Source: Archangium lipolyticum | Lineage (GTDB): Bacteria; Myxococcota; Myxococcia; Myxococcales; Myxococcaceae | Direction: 5' to 3' | Assembly (NCBI RefSeq): GCF_024623785.1 | Contig: NZ_JANKBZ010000010.1 | Span: 290,220-354,219, forward strand | Length of the DNA stretch: 64,000 bases | In this document: positions 7,958 to 16,631 of the stretch, piece by piece | Layout of the letters: each line of letters opens with the position of its first letter | How positions within the stretch are numbered: position 1 is the stretch's first letter | Made by a program: the position numbers and the translations under genes | Notes under the pieces: generated by a model | What the model was told of the DNA's origin: nothing | Databases searched by the model: none | Seen by the model: only the letters and a program-made list of their open reading frames with translations

Positions 7958-9601
7958 ATGGAGTTCGACAGCGACTGGCTGATCATCGGCTCGGGATTTG
8001 GCGGGAGCGTGAGTGCGCTGCGCCTGACGGAGAAGGGCTACCGGGTGGTGATGCTGGAGAAGGGCCGGCGCCTGGAGGCGAAGGACTTCCCCAAGACGAA
8101 CTGGGACCTGAAGCGGTGGCTGTGGATGCCGCAGGTGGGGTGGAGGGGCCTGTTCAAGATGACGTTCTTCCGGCACGTCACCGTGCTGTCGGGAGTGGGA
8201 GTAGGCGGAGGCTCGCTGGTGTACGCGAACACGCTGCCCATTCCGAAGGACGACTTCTTCCAGGCGCGCTCCTGGGGGCACCTGGCGGACTGGAAGACGG
8301 AGCTGGCGCCGCACTACGCCACGGCGCGGAAGATACTGGGGGCGGTGGTGAACCCGATGCGTACGCTGCCGGACGAGATCATCCAGCAGGTGGGCAAGGA
8401 GATGGGGCGGGAGGACCACCAGCCCACGACGGTGGCCATCTACTTCGGCAAGCCCGGGGAGACGGTGCCGGATCCGTTCTTCGGAGGCGAGGGGCCCGAG
8501 CGCACCGGCTGCAACTTCTGCGGAGCCTGCATGACGGGGTGCCGCTTCGGCGCCAAGAACACGTTGGACAAGAACTACCTCTACCTCGCGGAGAAGCGAG
8601 GCCTGACCATCCACGCGGACACGGAGGTGACCTGGGTACGCCCGTTGCCCGGAGGCGGTTACGAGGTGGAGGCGCTGGAGGGAACCTCGCGCTTTTCCCG
8701 CCGCAAGAGGCGCTTCACGGCGCGGCAGGTCATCTTCTCTGGCGGAGTGCTGGGCTCGGTGGATCTGCTCCTCAAACTCAAGGCCCACCCGGACGGGCTG
8801 CCCCGGCTGTCGGACCGGCTCGGTGACGGCGTGCGCACCAACTCCGAGGCCCTCATTGGCATCGTGGCCGGCAAGAGCCAGAGCCAGAACGACCTGTCGC
8901 GGGGCATCGCGATCGGCTCCATCCTGCACACGGATGCGCACTCGCACCTGGAGCCGGTGCGCTACGGGGCGGGCTCGGACTTCTTCCGCTCGCTCATGGC
9001 GCCCCACGTGGCGGGCGCCACCGCCCTGTCGAGGCTGGTGAAGCTGGCCGGCCTCTTCCTGCGCCATCCCCTCAAGCTGCTGAGCTCCTTCTTCATCCGG
9101 GACTTCGCGCGGCGGACGATGATCCTCCTCTATATGCGCACGCTGGATGGGCACCTGCGCATGAAGCGCGGGCGCGGGCTCTTCACCGGGGGGCGCAAGG
9201 CGCTCACCACCGGCCTGCAGGAAGGCCCCGCCCCCACGGCCAACATTCCCGAGGCCTCCGAGCTGGCCCACCGGGTGGCGGAGAAGCTGGACGGCATGGC
9301 CATGACCATGGCCACCGAGACGCTGATGGGCATCCCCACCACGGCGCACATCCTCGGCGGCTGCTGCATGGGGGACTCGCCCCAGACGGGCGTCATCGAC
9401 TCCCAGCACCGGCTCTACGGCTACGAGGGCCTCTACGTCATCGACGGCTCGGCCATCTCGGCGAACCCGGGCGTCAATCCGTCACTCACCATCACCGCGC
9501 TGGCCGAGCGCGCCATGACCTTCATCCCCGCCCGGCAGCAGGTGGACGACACGACGCGTGCAACGGAGGCCGTCGCGCGCCCCGTCGCGCTCGGGGCGTG
9601 A
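7958..9601 (+). CDS. GMC-family FAD oxidoreductase with a four-cysteine insert
   Basis: A 547-residue flavoprotein of the glucose-methanol-choline/cholesterol oxidase family. LIIGSGFGGSVSALRL at residues 8-23 is the ADP-binding Rossmann motif. GVGVGGGSLVYAN (80-91) is the second FAD motif, and ANPGVNPSLTITALAERAM near the C-terminus is the GMC closing motif. HILGGCCMG holds the likely catalytic His. GCNFCGACMTGC places Cys185, 188, 191 and 195 in a C-x2-C-x2-C-x3-C pattern that could bind an iron-sulfur cluster. The start is set by GGGGGGAGGAG shortly before the ATG. The substrate (sterol or another alcohol) cannot be told from sequence. Confidence 0.85.
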   Translation: MEFDSDWLIIGSGFGGSVSALRLTEKGYRVVMLEKGRRLEAKDFPKTNWDLKRWLWMPQVGWRGLFKMTFFRHVTVLSGVGVGGGSLVYANTLPIPKDDFFQARSWGHLADWKTELAPHYATARKILGAVVNPMRTLPDEIIQQVGKEMGREDHQPTTVAIYFGKPGETVPDPFFGGEGPERTGCNFCGACMTGCRFGAKNTLDKNYLYLAEKRGLTIHADTEVTWVRPLPGGGYEVEALEGTSRFSRRKRRFTARQVIFSGGVLGSVDLLLKLKAHPDGLPRLSDRLGDGVRTNSEALIGIVAGKSQSQNDLSRGIAIGSILHTDAHSHLEPVRYGAGSDFFRSLMAPHVAGATALSRLVKLAGLFLRHPLKLLSSFFIRDFARRTMILLYMRTLDGHLRMKRGRGLFTGGRKALTTGLQEGPAPTANIPEASELAHRVAEKLDGMAMTMATETLMGIPTTAHILGGCCMGDSPQTGVIDSQHRLYGYEGLYVIDGSAISANPGVNPSLTITALAERAMTFIPARQQVDDTTRATEAVARPVALGA

Positions 9602-9657
9602 GATTCACCAGGGGTTCATGACCGGAGGAGGGCCCTCGTGGTACGGAGGGGCCTCCC

Positions 9658-10599
9658 ATGACAACCCTCAGGTGGAATCGAAGAAGAGTCGCGCTCACCT
9701 GCGCGCTGCTGCTGGCCTCGGGCTGCGGCTTCGTGGACGCTCCCGGAACGCCGCGCCTGGTGGCACACCGTGCCGGTGCGGGCAACTACCCGGAGAACTC
9801 CCGCTCGGCGGTGCTGGCCTCGTTGCGCGAGGGCTACCCCGCCATCGAGGTGGACCTCGTTCTCACGAAGGACCGTGTCCCCCTTCTCTCCCATAACTCC
9901 TGGGTCACCCCGGAGCTGTGCACGTACGTCCAGGGCCCCGGGGAACAGGAGCCTCGGCGGCTGCCGGAGGGCTCGCGCCTCTTCATCAAGGACCTCACCC
10001 TGGAGGAGCTGTGGCGCGACTACCGCTGCGGCGGCCTCGTGAATCCCGAGACGCCCGATGCGGCGCGGGTGGCGGAGCGGTACTTCACCCTCGATGAGAT
10101 GCTCGAGGCGCTGAAGGGCCACCCGGACGTGGTCGTGCAGCTCGATGTGAAGCAGGACCCCCGGTACACGGAGTCCGCCGAGGTCTTCGCCGAGGAGATC
10201 CTCCGCCGCTGGAACGCGGCGGCGCTGCCCAACCGCTTCTACGTCACCTCCACGCAAGGCCCGCTGCTCAAGGCCTTCGAGGCGCGTCAGGAGGTGGAGA
10301 CGCTCCTCATCTGGCCGACCTTCAGCGCGGGCGAGAACTCGACCCTGATCGCCATCTCCAACGAGCTGCGGCGCAAGGTGGGAGTGCAGGAGCTCATCCA
10401 GCTGACGCGGGATGCAGGGGCGGACGGCATCGCCGTGACCTTGCAGGTGGCGGACCGCGCCGCCATGGAGTCCATGCACCGGGCCGGGATGAAGACGGCC
10501 GTGTGGACGGCGAACACCGAGACCCAGCTGGCGGCCTACTGCCGCTGGCCCCTGGACTACCTCATCACCGACTACGTGGAGCGTGCACCGTGCCGCTGA
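9658..10599 (+). CDS. Glycerophosphodiester phosphodiesterase, lipoprotein
   Basis: A 313-residue GDPD-family enzyme (hydrolysis of glycerophosphodiesters to glycerol-3-phosphate and an alcohol). The N-terminus RRVALTCALLLASGCG has a lipobox. VAHRAGAGNYPENS carries the catalytic His-Arg and the Glu-Asn, and AIEVDLVLTKDRVPLLSHN carries the metal-binding Glu-x-Asp and the second His. LDVKQDPRY and AVWTAN near the C-terminus are also typical TIM-barrel positions. The ATG follows GGAGGGGCC. The last ten bases overlap the GTG start of the next gene, so the two are co-translated. Confidence 0.88.
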   Translation: MTTLRWNRRRVALTCALLLASGCGFVDAPGTPRLVAHRAGAGNYPENSRSAVLASLREGYPAIEVDLVLTKDRVPLLSHNSWVTPELCTYVQGPGEQEPRRLPEGSRLFIKDLTLEELWRDYRCGGLVNPETPDAARVAERYFTLDEMLEALKGHPDVVVQLDVKQDPRYTESAEVFAEEILRRWNAAALPNRFYVTSTQGPLLKAFEARQEVETLLIWPTFSAGENSTLIAISNELRRKVGVQELIQLTRDAGADGIAVTLQVADRAAMESMHRAGMKTAVWTANTETQLAAYCRWPLDYLITDYVERAPCR

Positions 10600-11072
10600 C
10601 CCTCTCTCTCGTGACCGCGGCGCTCACCCTGGCCGCGCCGGTGCGGCTGGACCGCGTGGACGTGCTCAGCGAGGACGCTGGCACCTTCCTCCACTACGAC
10701 CTCCCCCAGGCGGCCGCCTACGCGCCCATCACCGGCGCGCGCTTCGTCGAGCAGGTGAAGGTGGTGTTCACCGTGCCGGTGGGCGGGCTGTACGCGGGGG
10801 TGTCCATCGCCTCGCAGTCGCTCTCCTATGAGGGGCCGCTGTGGCGGAGCCAGGACGGGCGGGGCCTCTTCTGGACGGCCAGCGTGCACACGCGGCTGCT
10901 GATGCCCTATGGCGCCCATGCGGGTGTCGCCTGGCGCTACGGCATCCTGCGCGTCGGTGTCGGGGCGAGCGCCTCCTCCGAGGCCACCTGGGCCCGCCCT
11001 GAGTGGACCGAGTGGAGGGTGTTGCCCACCCTGGCCCTGGGCTTCGGCCCGAACATCGCTCCGGGACAGTAG
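10590..11072 (+). CDS. Exported protein of unknown function
   Basis: The 160 codons start from a GTG that overlaps the phosphodiesterase stop by ten bases. The N-terminus (VPLTLSLVTAALTLAAPVRL) is a plausible signal peptide. The rest alternates hydrophobic and polar residues with many Gly/Tyr/Trp, for example VGGLYAGVSIASQSLSYEG and GVAWRYGILRVGVGAS. That is the look of an outer-membrane beta-barrel or lipid-binding barrel. I do not recognise a family. Position suggests a partner of the phosphodiesterase. Confidence 0.6.
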   Translation: MPLTLSLVTAALTLAAPVRLDRVDVLSEDAGTFLHYDLPQAAAYAPITGARFVEQVKVVFTVPVGGLYAGVSIASQSLSYEGPLWRSQDGRGLFWTASVHTRLLMPYGAHAGVAWRYGILRVGVGASASSEATWARPEWTEWRVLPTLALGFGPNIAPGQ

Positions 11073-11090
11073 GGCCTGTCTCCGAGGGGG

Positions 11091-11111
11091 CGGGTACAGT
11101 GTATGTACCCG
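11091..11111. terminator. Small inverted repeat after the exported-protein gene
   Basis: CGGGTACA (11091-11098), a five-base loop and TGTACCCG (11104-11111) pair perfectly. It lies 18 bases after the stop of the preceding gene but has no T tract, so a terminator role is only possible. Confidence 0.3.
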
Positions 11112-11144
11112 TCCGAGGAGCGGCGTCTTGAGGGAGTGAGCAGG

Positions 11145-11440
11145 AAGTCACGCTCCATTTGCAGCTGGCGGTTCTCCTTGCGCAGCCGGACCAGTTCCTC
11201 CCGCTCTGCCGTGGAGCGCGCGCCTGCCGGCTTCTTGCCCTTGTCGCCGTCGGCCTATCGCACCCAATTACGCAGGGCCGATTCGGTCAGGTCCAGTTCC
11301 TTGGCCACCTGGGGCAGGCTCCTGCCGCCCTCGCGCACCAGCCGAACTGCCTTGCCCTGTACTCCGGGGTGAAGCTCCGCCTCTTCCTTCGTTCCTATGG
11401 ACACTACCTCCCGCGTAGCCGACTTATCTGGTGTGTCCAC
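11145..11440 (-). pseudogene. IS3-family transposase OrfA remnant
   Basis: Read on the minus strand, FTPEYRA in one frame continues after a one-base loss as KAVRLVREGGRSLPQVAKEL and SALRNWVR. A TAG then stands where a Gln codon (CAG) is expected, followed by DKGKKPAG and EELVRLRKENRQLQMERDFL. This is the HTH plus leucine-zipper architecture of IS3-type OrfA. The frameshift, the nonsense codon and the loss of the last residues and all of OrfB show a dead element. The sequence TTTTGTGGACACA near 11440-11450 may be its terminal repeat. Together with the hairpin at 11091 this remnant fills the 410-base gap between genes. Confidence 0.75.
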
Positions 11441-11482
11441 AAAACCGGGGCAGGCTCATATCCAGACCAGAGGGAATGAGGC

Positions 11483-11932
11483 ATGTCGATCAACTACGTT
11501 CTGTACATGGCGGAATCATGGAGTCCGCGCGAAGCGCTTCGTGAGGTCACCCACCGCGTCCAGCTTCCGGAGGAGGCCCCTCGCTCCGGGAAACAGGTCG
11601 AGGAGACCACCGCGATTCCGCACCTCTGGGTGGTCGCCACCCAACCGAAGCCCCCGGTCGACGACTATGTGCGCGAGGACCATGGCTTTCTTCCAAAGCT
11701 CCGCCTCCACATCCGCTTGGACAAATCGAACCTCCACGAAGCAGAGGATCACCTGCTCGACCTGGTGAGCCAGATCCTCCTCCGCAGTACATCAGACGTG
11801 GTCCTGCTCCGGGAGGAAGACTCCGTGGTGCTGCTCCGTCGAGAGGGACGGTTGGAGATTCACGCCGACGCGTTGTGGTCCTCTCCCGAGCGTCGAGCGC
11901 GGCTGGAGAAACTGCTGCGTGAGAGAGTCTGA
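11483..11932 (+). CDS. SitI3-like immunity-type protein
   Basis: A 149-residue cytoplasmic protein. The pattern is a short N-terminal strand (MSINYVLYMAESWSP), then DYVREDHGFLPKLRLHIRLDK, then a long helix, then DVVLLREEDSVVLLRREGRLEIHAD. From memory this resembles SitI3-family proteins, which neutralise SitA lipoprotein toxins exchanged between myxobacterial cells by outer-membrane exchange; this is a by-eye match. AGAGGGA precedes the ATG by about nine bases. No sitA-type lipoprotein toxin is next to it; an IS3 remnant lies immediately upstream. If the assignment is right it is an orphan immunity gene. Otherwise it is a hypothetical gene. Confidence 0.5.
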   Translation: MSINYVLYMAESWSPREALREVTHRVQLPEEAPRSGKQVEETTAIPHLWVVATQPKPPVDDYVREDHGFLPKLRLHIRLDKSNLHEAEDHLLDLVSQILLRSTSDVVLLREEDSVVLLRREGRLEIHADALWSSPERRARLEKLLRERV

Positions 11933-11962
11933 CTCGATGGAGATAGTTGCCGCTCGCGAGTT

Positions 11963-13846
11963 TCACTCCACCCGCACCATCGTCCAGGGCTCGTAGAGCG
12001 CCAGCCCTCGCGGGCCCTGGAGTCCGAACTGGTACCAGAGCTGGCCTCCCGAGATGTCCGAGTCCTCCCGCCAGTGGGGGCCGGTGCCAGAGTAGGGGCC
12101 GTCGAACTCGTGGTGGCTGGCCTTCTCATCCGGACGGAAACGGCAGACCACCTTCCAGCCCTCGGGGAGTGTCCCGTCCACGATGGCCCGGATGCCCACC
12201 TGTCCCTCTTCGTCCCGCTCCAGTGCCCCTCGCGGGCGCGGGAGTGCGTCGATGACCTGGCGTCGATGCTCCGCCTGCTCGTCCAGATAGGCGAAGAAGT
12301 CGTCGAACACCTGGGACAGGTCGATGCCCGCCGTCTGGAAGGCGTCCTGCCATGCCAGGGTGCCTTCGAGGTTCTCGGGCGCGTCCTTCCTCCCGAGCGC
12401 CGCGAGGACTCGCGCCGGGGCTTCGTCTCCATGCCTCCGCACGAGCACCTCGATGAAGGCCCTCCCCAACGGGTACACCTGATTCTCATCCCGCTCGGCC
12501 GCGAGCTTCTCCGGCTCGAGCAGCTCCTCGGTCCTCACCTCGCGCCGGGCCCGGGCCGCCGCCGCGATCAGCTGGTACTCCTCCTCCGCGCCGGGCGCTC
12601 GGAAGAACCGGTACTCCACATAGGCGGCCAGGCCCTCGCTGAGCAGATTCATGCTCGACAGGCGCGGGGCGGCGTCGGCTCCGGTGATGCGCTGGGCGAG
12701 CACGTGCGTCGTCTCATGTCCGAGCACGGCGAGCGCCTCCTCGGGACTCGAGAGCCCGGAGAGGTTCATCCTCAGCGTGTTCCAGTACGCGGTGCCCGCG
12801 GTGTGCCGTGTGCTCCCGCCGAGGTCCGCGCGGATGGGCACTCCCTCTTCCACCCCCAGGAAGGTGCGCACCTGGTTGAAGACACCATCCGCACCGCCCA
12901 CGAGCGGCTCGGTGCGCTTCCTCTGACTGGCGGGGTAGGTGAACTGGTAGTGCCGGGTCGCCGCCTGCGCGGTGGCGGTGGTGGGGAACTGGACCCTGGG
13001 TTTGTCGCCGCCGCTGTTCTCCGCTGAATCGTCGTTCACGGCCCAGAGGGAGAAGGTCGCGAGGAACAACCCGATGGTGGCGACGGTGGCCAGCGTCCCC
13101 ATCCACGAGCCCTGGAGCCGCCGCAGCACGGAGGCGACGAGCCGCTCCCCCAGGCCGAGGAACTGTGCCAGCGCCAGCGCGAGCAGCACACAGGCCACGG
13201 AGAGCTGGAGGCCCAGCGCCTTCAAGGGCCAGCGCCAATGCAGGCCCTCGAAGCGTGGCTCCGTGAGACGTATCGGGTTGAGGGCGGACAGCCAGGGCAT
13301 CCGCTCCTCGAGGATCGACTGGCTCAGCATCAGCACCGCCAGCACCGTCCAACAGAGCCGCCGCAGGGGCGCCAGGGCCAGTGCGAGCGCGAGCACCGTG
13401 AGCGCCTGGGCCACCCGCAGCACCGTGCCCACCGCCATCACATCCAGGTGCAGGCCGGGGTCGAGAGAGGTGGCGGAGAGCGCGTGCTGGCCCATCATCC
13501 ACACGCCCATCCCGAGCGGGTACACCAGGACGGTGCCGAGCGCGACGAGCAGCTTCACCCCGAAGAGGCTCCACCGCGAGGTGGGCAGCGCGTCCAGGAA
13601 CTCCAACGTGCGGTCATCCTGTTCGCGCACGAGCAGGCCACTGCCCAGCGCGAAGGCGAGGATGAACGTCATCATGGACAGGTCGCCCTCCGGCTCGAAC
13701 CGCTTGACGAAGGACTCCGCGTAGGGCGAGAGCCCCAGGGGCTCGGTCCACAGGGTCCCGACCACTTCGATCGCCAGGAAGAACAGGGCGAGCCAGAGGA
13801 ACGGCCGCTGGTCGCGCAGCTCCTTGGTCACGAGCGGGCGGATCAT
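11963..13846 (-). CDS. ABC-2 permease fused to an HExxH gluzincin-like peptidase domain
   Basis: A 627-residue protein. The N-terminal half (residues 1-270) has about six membrane segments and the ABC-2 motif REQDDRTLEFLDALPTSR. The C-terminal half is a soluble domain with VLGHETTHVLAQR (HExxH) followed about 20 residues later by LLSEGLAAYVEYR, the expected third zinc ligand Glu of gluzincins (M1/M61-like). The start codon forms an ATGA overlap with the stop of the preceding paralogous permease, which fixes the ATG at 13846. With the ATPase at 15696-16574 it forms an exporter whose permeases carry extracytoplasmic peptidase-like domains. The transported substrate is unknown. Confidence 0.8.
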   Translation of the reverse strand: MIRPLVTKELRDQRPFLWLALFFLAIEVVGTLWTEPLGLSPYAESFVKRFEPEGDLSMMTFILAFALGSGLLVREQDDRTLEFLDALPTSRWSLFGVKLLVALGTVLVYPLGMGVWMMGQHALSATSLDPGLHLDVMAVGTVLRVAQALTVLALALALAPLRRLCWTVLAVLMLSQSILEERMPWLSALNPIRLTEPRFEGLHWRWPLKALGLQLSVACVLLALALAQFLGLGERLVASVLRRLQGSWMGTLATVATIGLFLATFSLWAVNDDSAENSGGDKPRVQFPTTATAQAATRHYQFTYPASQRKRTEPLVGGADGVFNQVRTFLGVEEGVPIRADLGGSTRHTAGTAYWNTLRMNLSGLSSPEEALAVLGHETTHVLAQRITGADAAPRLSSMNLLSEGLAAYVEYRFFRAPGAEEEYQLIAAAARARREVRTEELLEPEKLAAERDENQVYPLGRAFIEVLVRRHGDEAPARVLAALGRKDAPENLEGTLAWQDAFQTAGIDLSQVFDDFFAYLDEQAEHRRQVIDALPRPRGALERDEEGQVGIRAIVDGTLPEGWKVVCRFRPDEKASHHEFDGPYSGTGPHWREDSDISGGQLWYQFGLQGPRGLALYEPWTMVRVE

Positions 13847-15699
13847 CGGATCTCCTTCCGTTCCGCCAGCAGGCGGATGGGGCACCCGAGCGGCTCGGAC
13901 TCCACCTGAAGGACGAAGATCCACCGCTCGCCTCTCACGAGCCCCTGCGGGAGCACCGCCGCCTGGCTGGAGCCCACCGCGTCCTGCCGGGAGAGCTCAT
14001 GGAGGTCCACCTCGTTCTCGAAGGGATCGAGCTTGCTATAGAGGAGTGCATACCGCCCGGAGGGCTCCGTCCCTCCCTCCTCCGAGAGCGTGTGCTCCAG
14101 CCGGAAGGTCTCCGCCGACTCCTTCACCAGCGTGAAGGACGGCCGAAGCCGGGACAGGCCGCGCAGCAGCTCCGCCCGCGCTTCCCGATCCTCATGGAGT
14201 TCCTCGTGCCAGCGCTTCGTCAGCTCCTCCTCGGAGGTTCCTCCCAGCTCCCGCAGGAGCGCGTCCAGACGAGGCTCGTTCCAGAGCCCCCAGAAGCCCG
14301 TCCCGGGAGGTTGCGCCAGGATGCGCCGCATGAGGGTCTGGAAGGCGGGCTCACCCAGCTGTCCGTGCAGCGCCCTCACGCCCCGGGCGGCCAGCGCCCC
14401 CGCCAGACACGGTCCGAGGCGCTCCCGCGTGCTCAGCCAGCTCCGGGAGTCGAAGTCCTCCCGCGAGGCCACCGCGGCCCTCGGTGACAGCCGGGGATCC
14501 TCCTCGTCCCGGTTTGCCCACCAGGTGGTGAAGCCGTCGAGCAGCCACTGGCGCTCCTCCCGCCGTGCCGTGCCCTCGCTGGCCCAGATGAGCACCTCGC
14601 GGAAGAGGAAGGACTCGAAGGCGCGCGTGTCGAAGCCCGGGTCCGCGAGGTTGGCCCGGACGACCACCCCATCGGCCTTCTCGAGCTTCGCGCGCTGGAA
14701 CACGTCGGCGTCCAGCTCGCGGATGGGCATCACCGCCACGGCTGGAAGCCGCTCGAGCCCGAGGTAGTCACTCAGCGCGGTCAGGTCTCCCGCGAGCCGC
14801 TCCGCCAGCTTCCGTGCCTGCTCTGGCGGGAACCCCACCCCGGGCGCCACCTGGAGGGCCGAGCCCTTCACGCTGGCCTGCTCCGCCGTGTGCAGGGCGA
14901 AGGGCTTGCGTTGCTTCTCCTGCTCCATCACCGAGATCACCGTGAGGAGCCCGACGAAGATACACGCGATGAACACCTTCTCCCGGTGGCTCATCCGCTG
15001 CGAGAGCAGCTCGGCCAGCGTCCCATCCTCGTAGAGCACCAGCGCGAAGCAGAGGGCCACCGCGGCCACCGAGAGGGCCCAGCACGGACCGAGGTCGTCC
15101 CAGGGGATGCGGTGGCGCTCGAAGGCGAAGTCGGCGCCCAGGAGCGCGAAGGGCCCCATCTGGGAGATGTTGAAATCGGTGAGCTGATCCATCGCGAACA
15201 GGGCGAGGGTCAGGAAGATGAAGAGGGGCGTGCGGTAGCGGCCGAGCAACCCGGCGAGCGCGAAGAAGATCCAGCCCAGCAGCACCGGCGTGCCCGCGCG
15301 CAGCACCAGGAGGACGAGGAAGGGCAGGGTGACGTCCTCGTACGCCCGGGCCCGGAGCCCGAGGACGAGCAGGCTCAGTGCGAGCGGGAGCAGCAGCACC
15401 GCCGCCCCGAGCACCAGCTTGGTGGCGAGGATCCGCGCGCGCGAGAGCGGAAGCGACTCGAGGAAGAGCTGGGTCCGCTGGCCGTATTCGCGCACCACCA
15501 GGCGGTGGGCCACGAAGAGCGCCCCCACGGTGGAGAGGAGGATGGAGGACATCCGGAGCAGCTCGAACAGGCTGCCCCTCCTCGCGTAGCGTGCCTCTCC
15601 CACCAGGAAGAGGACCAGCAGGGCTCCGAAGAGGAGGTTGAGGAGGAGCCACGAGCCCCGGTGCTCGCGCCACTCCTTGCGCAGGAGGGCCCAGGTCAT
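13843..15699 (-). CDS. ABC-2 permease fused to a degenerate peptidase-like domain
   Basis: A 618-residue paralogue of the next gene. MTWALLRKEWREHRG begins the permease half; REYGQRTQLFLESLPLSRARI is the ABC-2 coupling motif, and six or more membrane segments follow. In the C-terminal half FLFREVLIWASEG stands where HExxH would be, and WLLDGFTTWWANR where the third-ligand helix would be, so both zinc sites look lost. ATGA overlaps at both ends (with the ATPase and with the second permease) show one co-translated operon. I infer a heterodimeric permease with one active and one inactive peptidase domain. Confidence 0.8.
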   Translation of the reverse strand: MTWALLRKEWREHRGSWLLLNLLFGALLVLFLVGEARYARRGSLFELLRMSSILLSTVGALFVAHRLVVREYGQRTQLFLESLPLSRARILATKLVLGAAVLLLPLALSLLVLGLRARAYEDVTLPFLVLLVLRAGTPVLLGWIFFALAGLLGRYRTPLFIFLTLALFAMDQLTDFNISQMGPFALLGADFAFERHRIPWDDLGPCWALSVAAVALCFALVLYEDGTLAELLSQRMSHREKVFIACIFVGLLTVISVMEQEKQRKPFALHTAEQASVKGSALQVAPGVGFPPEQARKLAERLAGDLTALSDYLGLERLPAVAVMPIRELDADVFQRAKLEKADGVVVRANLADPGFDTRAFESFLFREVLIWASEGTARREERQWLLDGFTTWWANRDEEDPRLSPRAAVASREDFDSRSWLSTRERLGPCLAGALAARGVRALHGQLGEPAFQTLMRRILAQPPGTGFWGLWNEPRLDALLRELGGTSEEELTKRWHEELHEDREARAELLRGLSRLRPSFTLVKESAETFRLEHTLSEEGGTEPSGRYALLYSKLDPFENEVDLHELSRQDAVGSSQAAVLPQGLVRGERWIFVLQVESEPLGCPIRLLAERKEIR

Positions 15700-16574
15700 G
15701 TCTCGTCCGATCGCCGCGCGTAGGCGAGGAAGATGTGCTCGAGCGACAGGTCCTCCACCGCCTCGGGAGCGAAGCCGCTGGCTGCCCAATCCTCTGGTGT
15801 GCCGAAGAGCACCAGGGCCACGCGCCCATCCGGCGGGCGTTCGCGTCTCACGAGCGAGAGGCCCGGAGGCAGCTGCTCCGGTGGCGCTTCCAGCACCACC
15901 CTCCGGACCGACTGGCGGAGCGCGTCGAGGCTCCCCTGATAGCGCAGCCGGCCCTCGTGGAGGATGCCGATGCGGTGCGCTACCTCCTCCAATTCGCCGA
16001 CGAGGTGGGACGAGAAGAGCGCCGTCTGTCCCTCGCGCCGGACCTGCTCGCGGAGGATGTCGAGGAACTCACGCCGCGCCACGGGATCCAACCCGGCGGT
16101 GGGCTCGTCGAGGATGAGCAGCGGCGGACGGTGCGCCAGGGCGAGCGCCAACCCCAGCTTCATCCGTGTTCCTCCGGAGAGCTGCGCGGCCTTGCGATCC
16201 TCGGGCACGTCCAGCACCCGGAGGAGCCGCCGGAACGCCGCGTCATCCCAGTCCGGATAGAAGCCGGAGACGAACCGCCCGAGCTCCAGCGCCGTCATCC
16301 AGGGGTAGAAGACCTGCTCCTGCGACACGTAGCCGAGCCGCTGCTTCTGGGCCGCGCGGATCCGGCGGACGCGCTCGCCCATCAGCTCGATCTCCCCCTG
16401 GTCCGGGCGGAGGATGCCCATCAGCATGCGGAGCGTGGTTGTCTTCCCCGCGCCGTTGCGCCCGAGGAAGCCGTAGACCTCGCCACGCCTCAGCTCGAGG
16501 TCCACCCCATCCACGGCCTTGAAGTGGTCGAAGGAGCGGGTGAGCCCATGCGTACGAAGGAGGACCTCGGACAT
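15696..16574 (-). CDS. ABC transporter ATP-binding protein
   Basis: A 292-residue ATPase. Walker A is GRNGAGKTT (about 39-47), the Q-loop YVSQEQ, the signature LSGGTRMKL, Walker B LLILDEPTAGLDP and the switch His in FSSHLVGELEEVAHRI. The sequence is closest in type to the BcrA/CcmA-like exporters that pair with ABC-2 permeases. It is the first gene of the three-gene operon; the two permease-peptidase fusions follow with ATGA overlaps. The ATG at 16574 is consistent with the conserved first strand (LLRTHGLTRSF). The divergently oriented YkgJ gene starts 57 bases away. Confidence 0.93.
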   Translation of the reverse strand: MSEVLLRTHGLTRSFDHFKAVDGVDLELRRGEVYGFLGRNGAGKTTTLRMLMGILRPDQGEIELMGERVRRIRAAQKQRLGYVSQEQVFYPWMTALELGRFVSGFYPDWDDAAFRRLLRVLDVPEDRKAAQLSGGTRMKLGLALALAHRPPLLILDEPTAGLDPVARREFLDILREQVRREGQTALFSSHLVGELEEVAHRIGILHEGRLRYQGSLDALRQSVRRVVLEAPPEQLPPGLSLVRRERPPDGRVALVLFGTPEDWAASGFAPEAVEDLSLEHIFLAYARRSDET

Positions 16575-16631
16575 GGGGCGGCACTCTATCAGGGCCCGAA
16601 CCCCTCCCCCTTTCGAGTACCAGGCCGCAGA

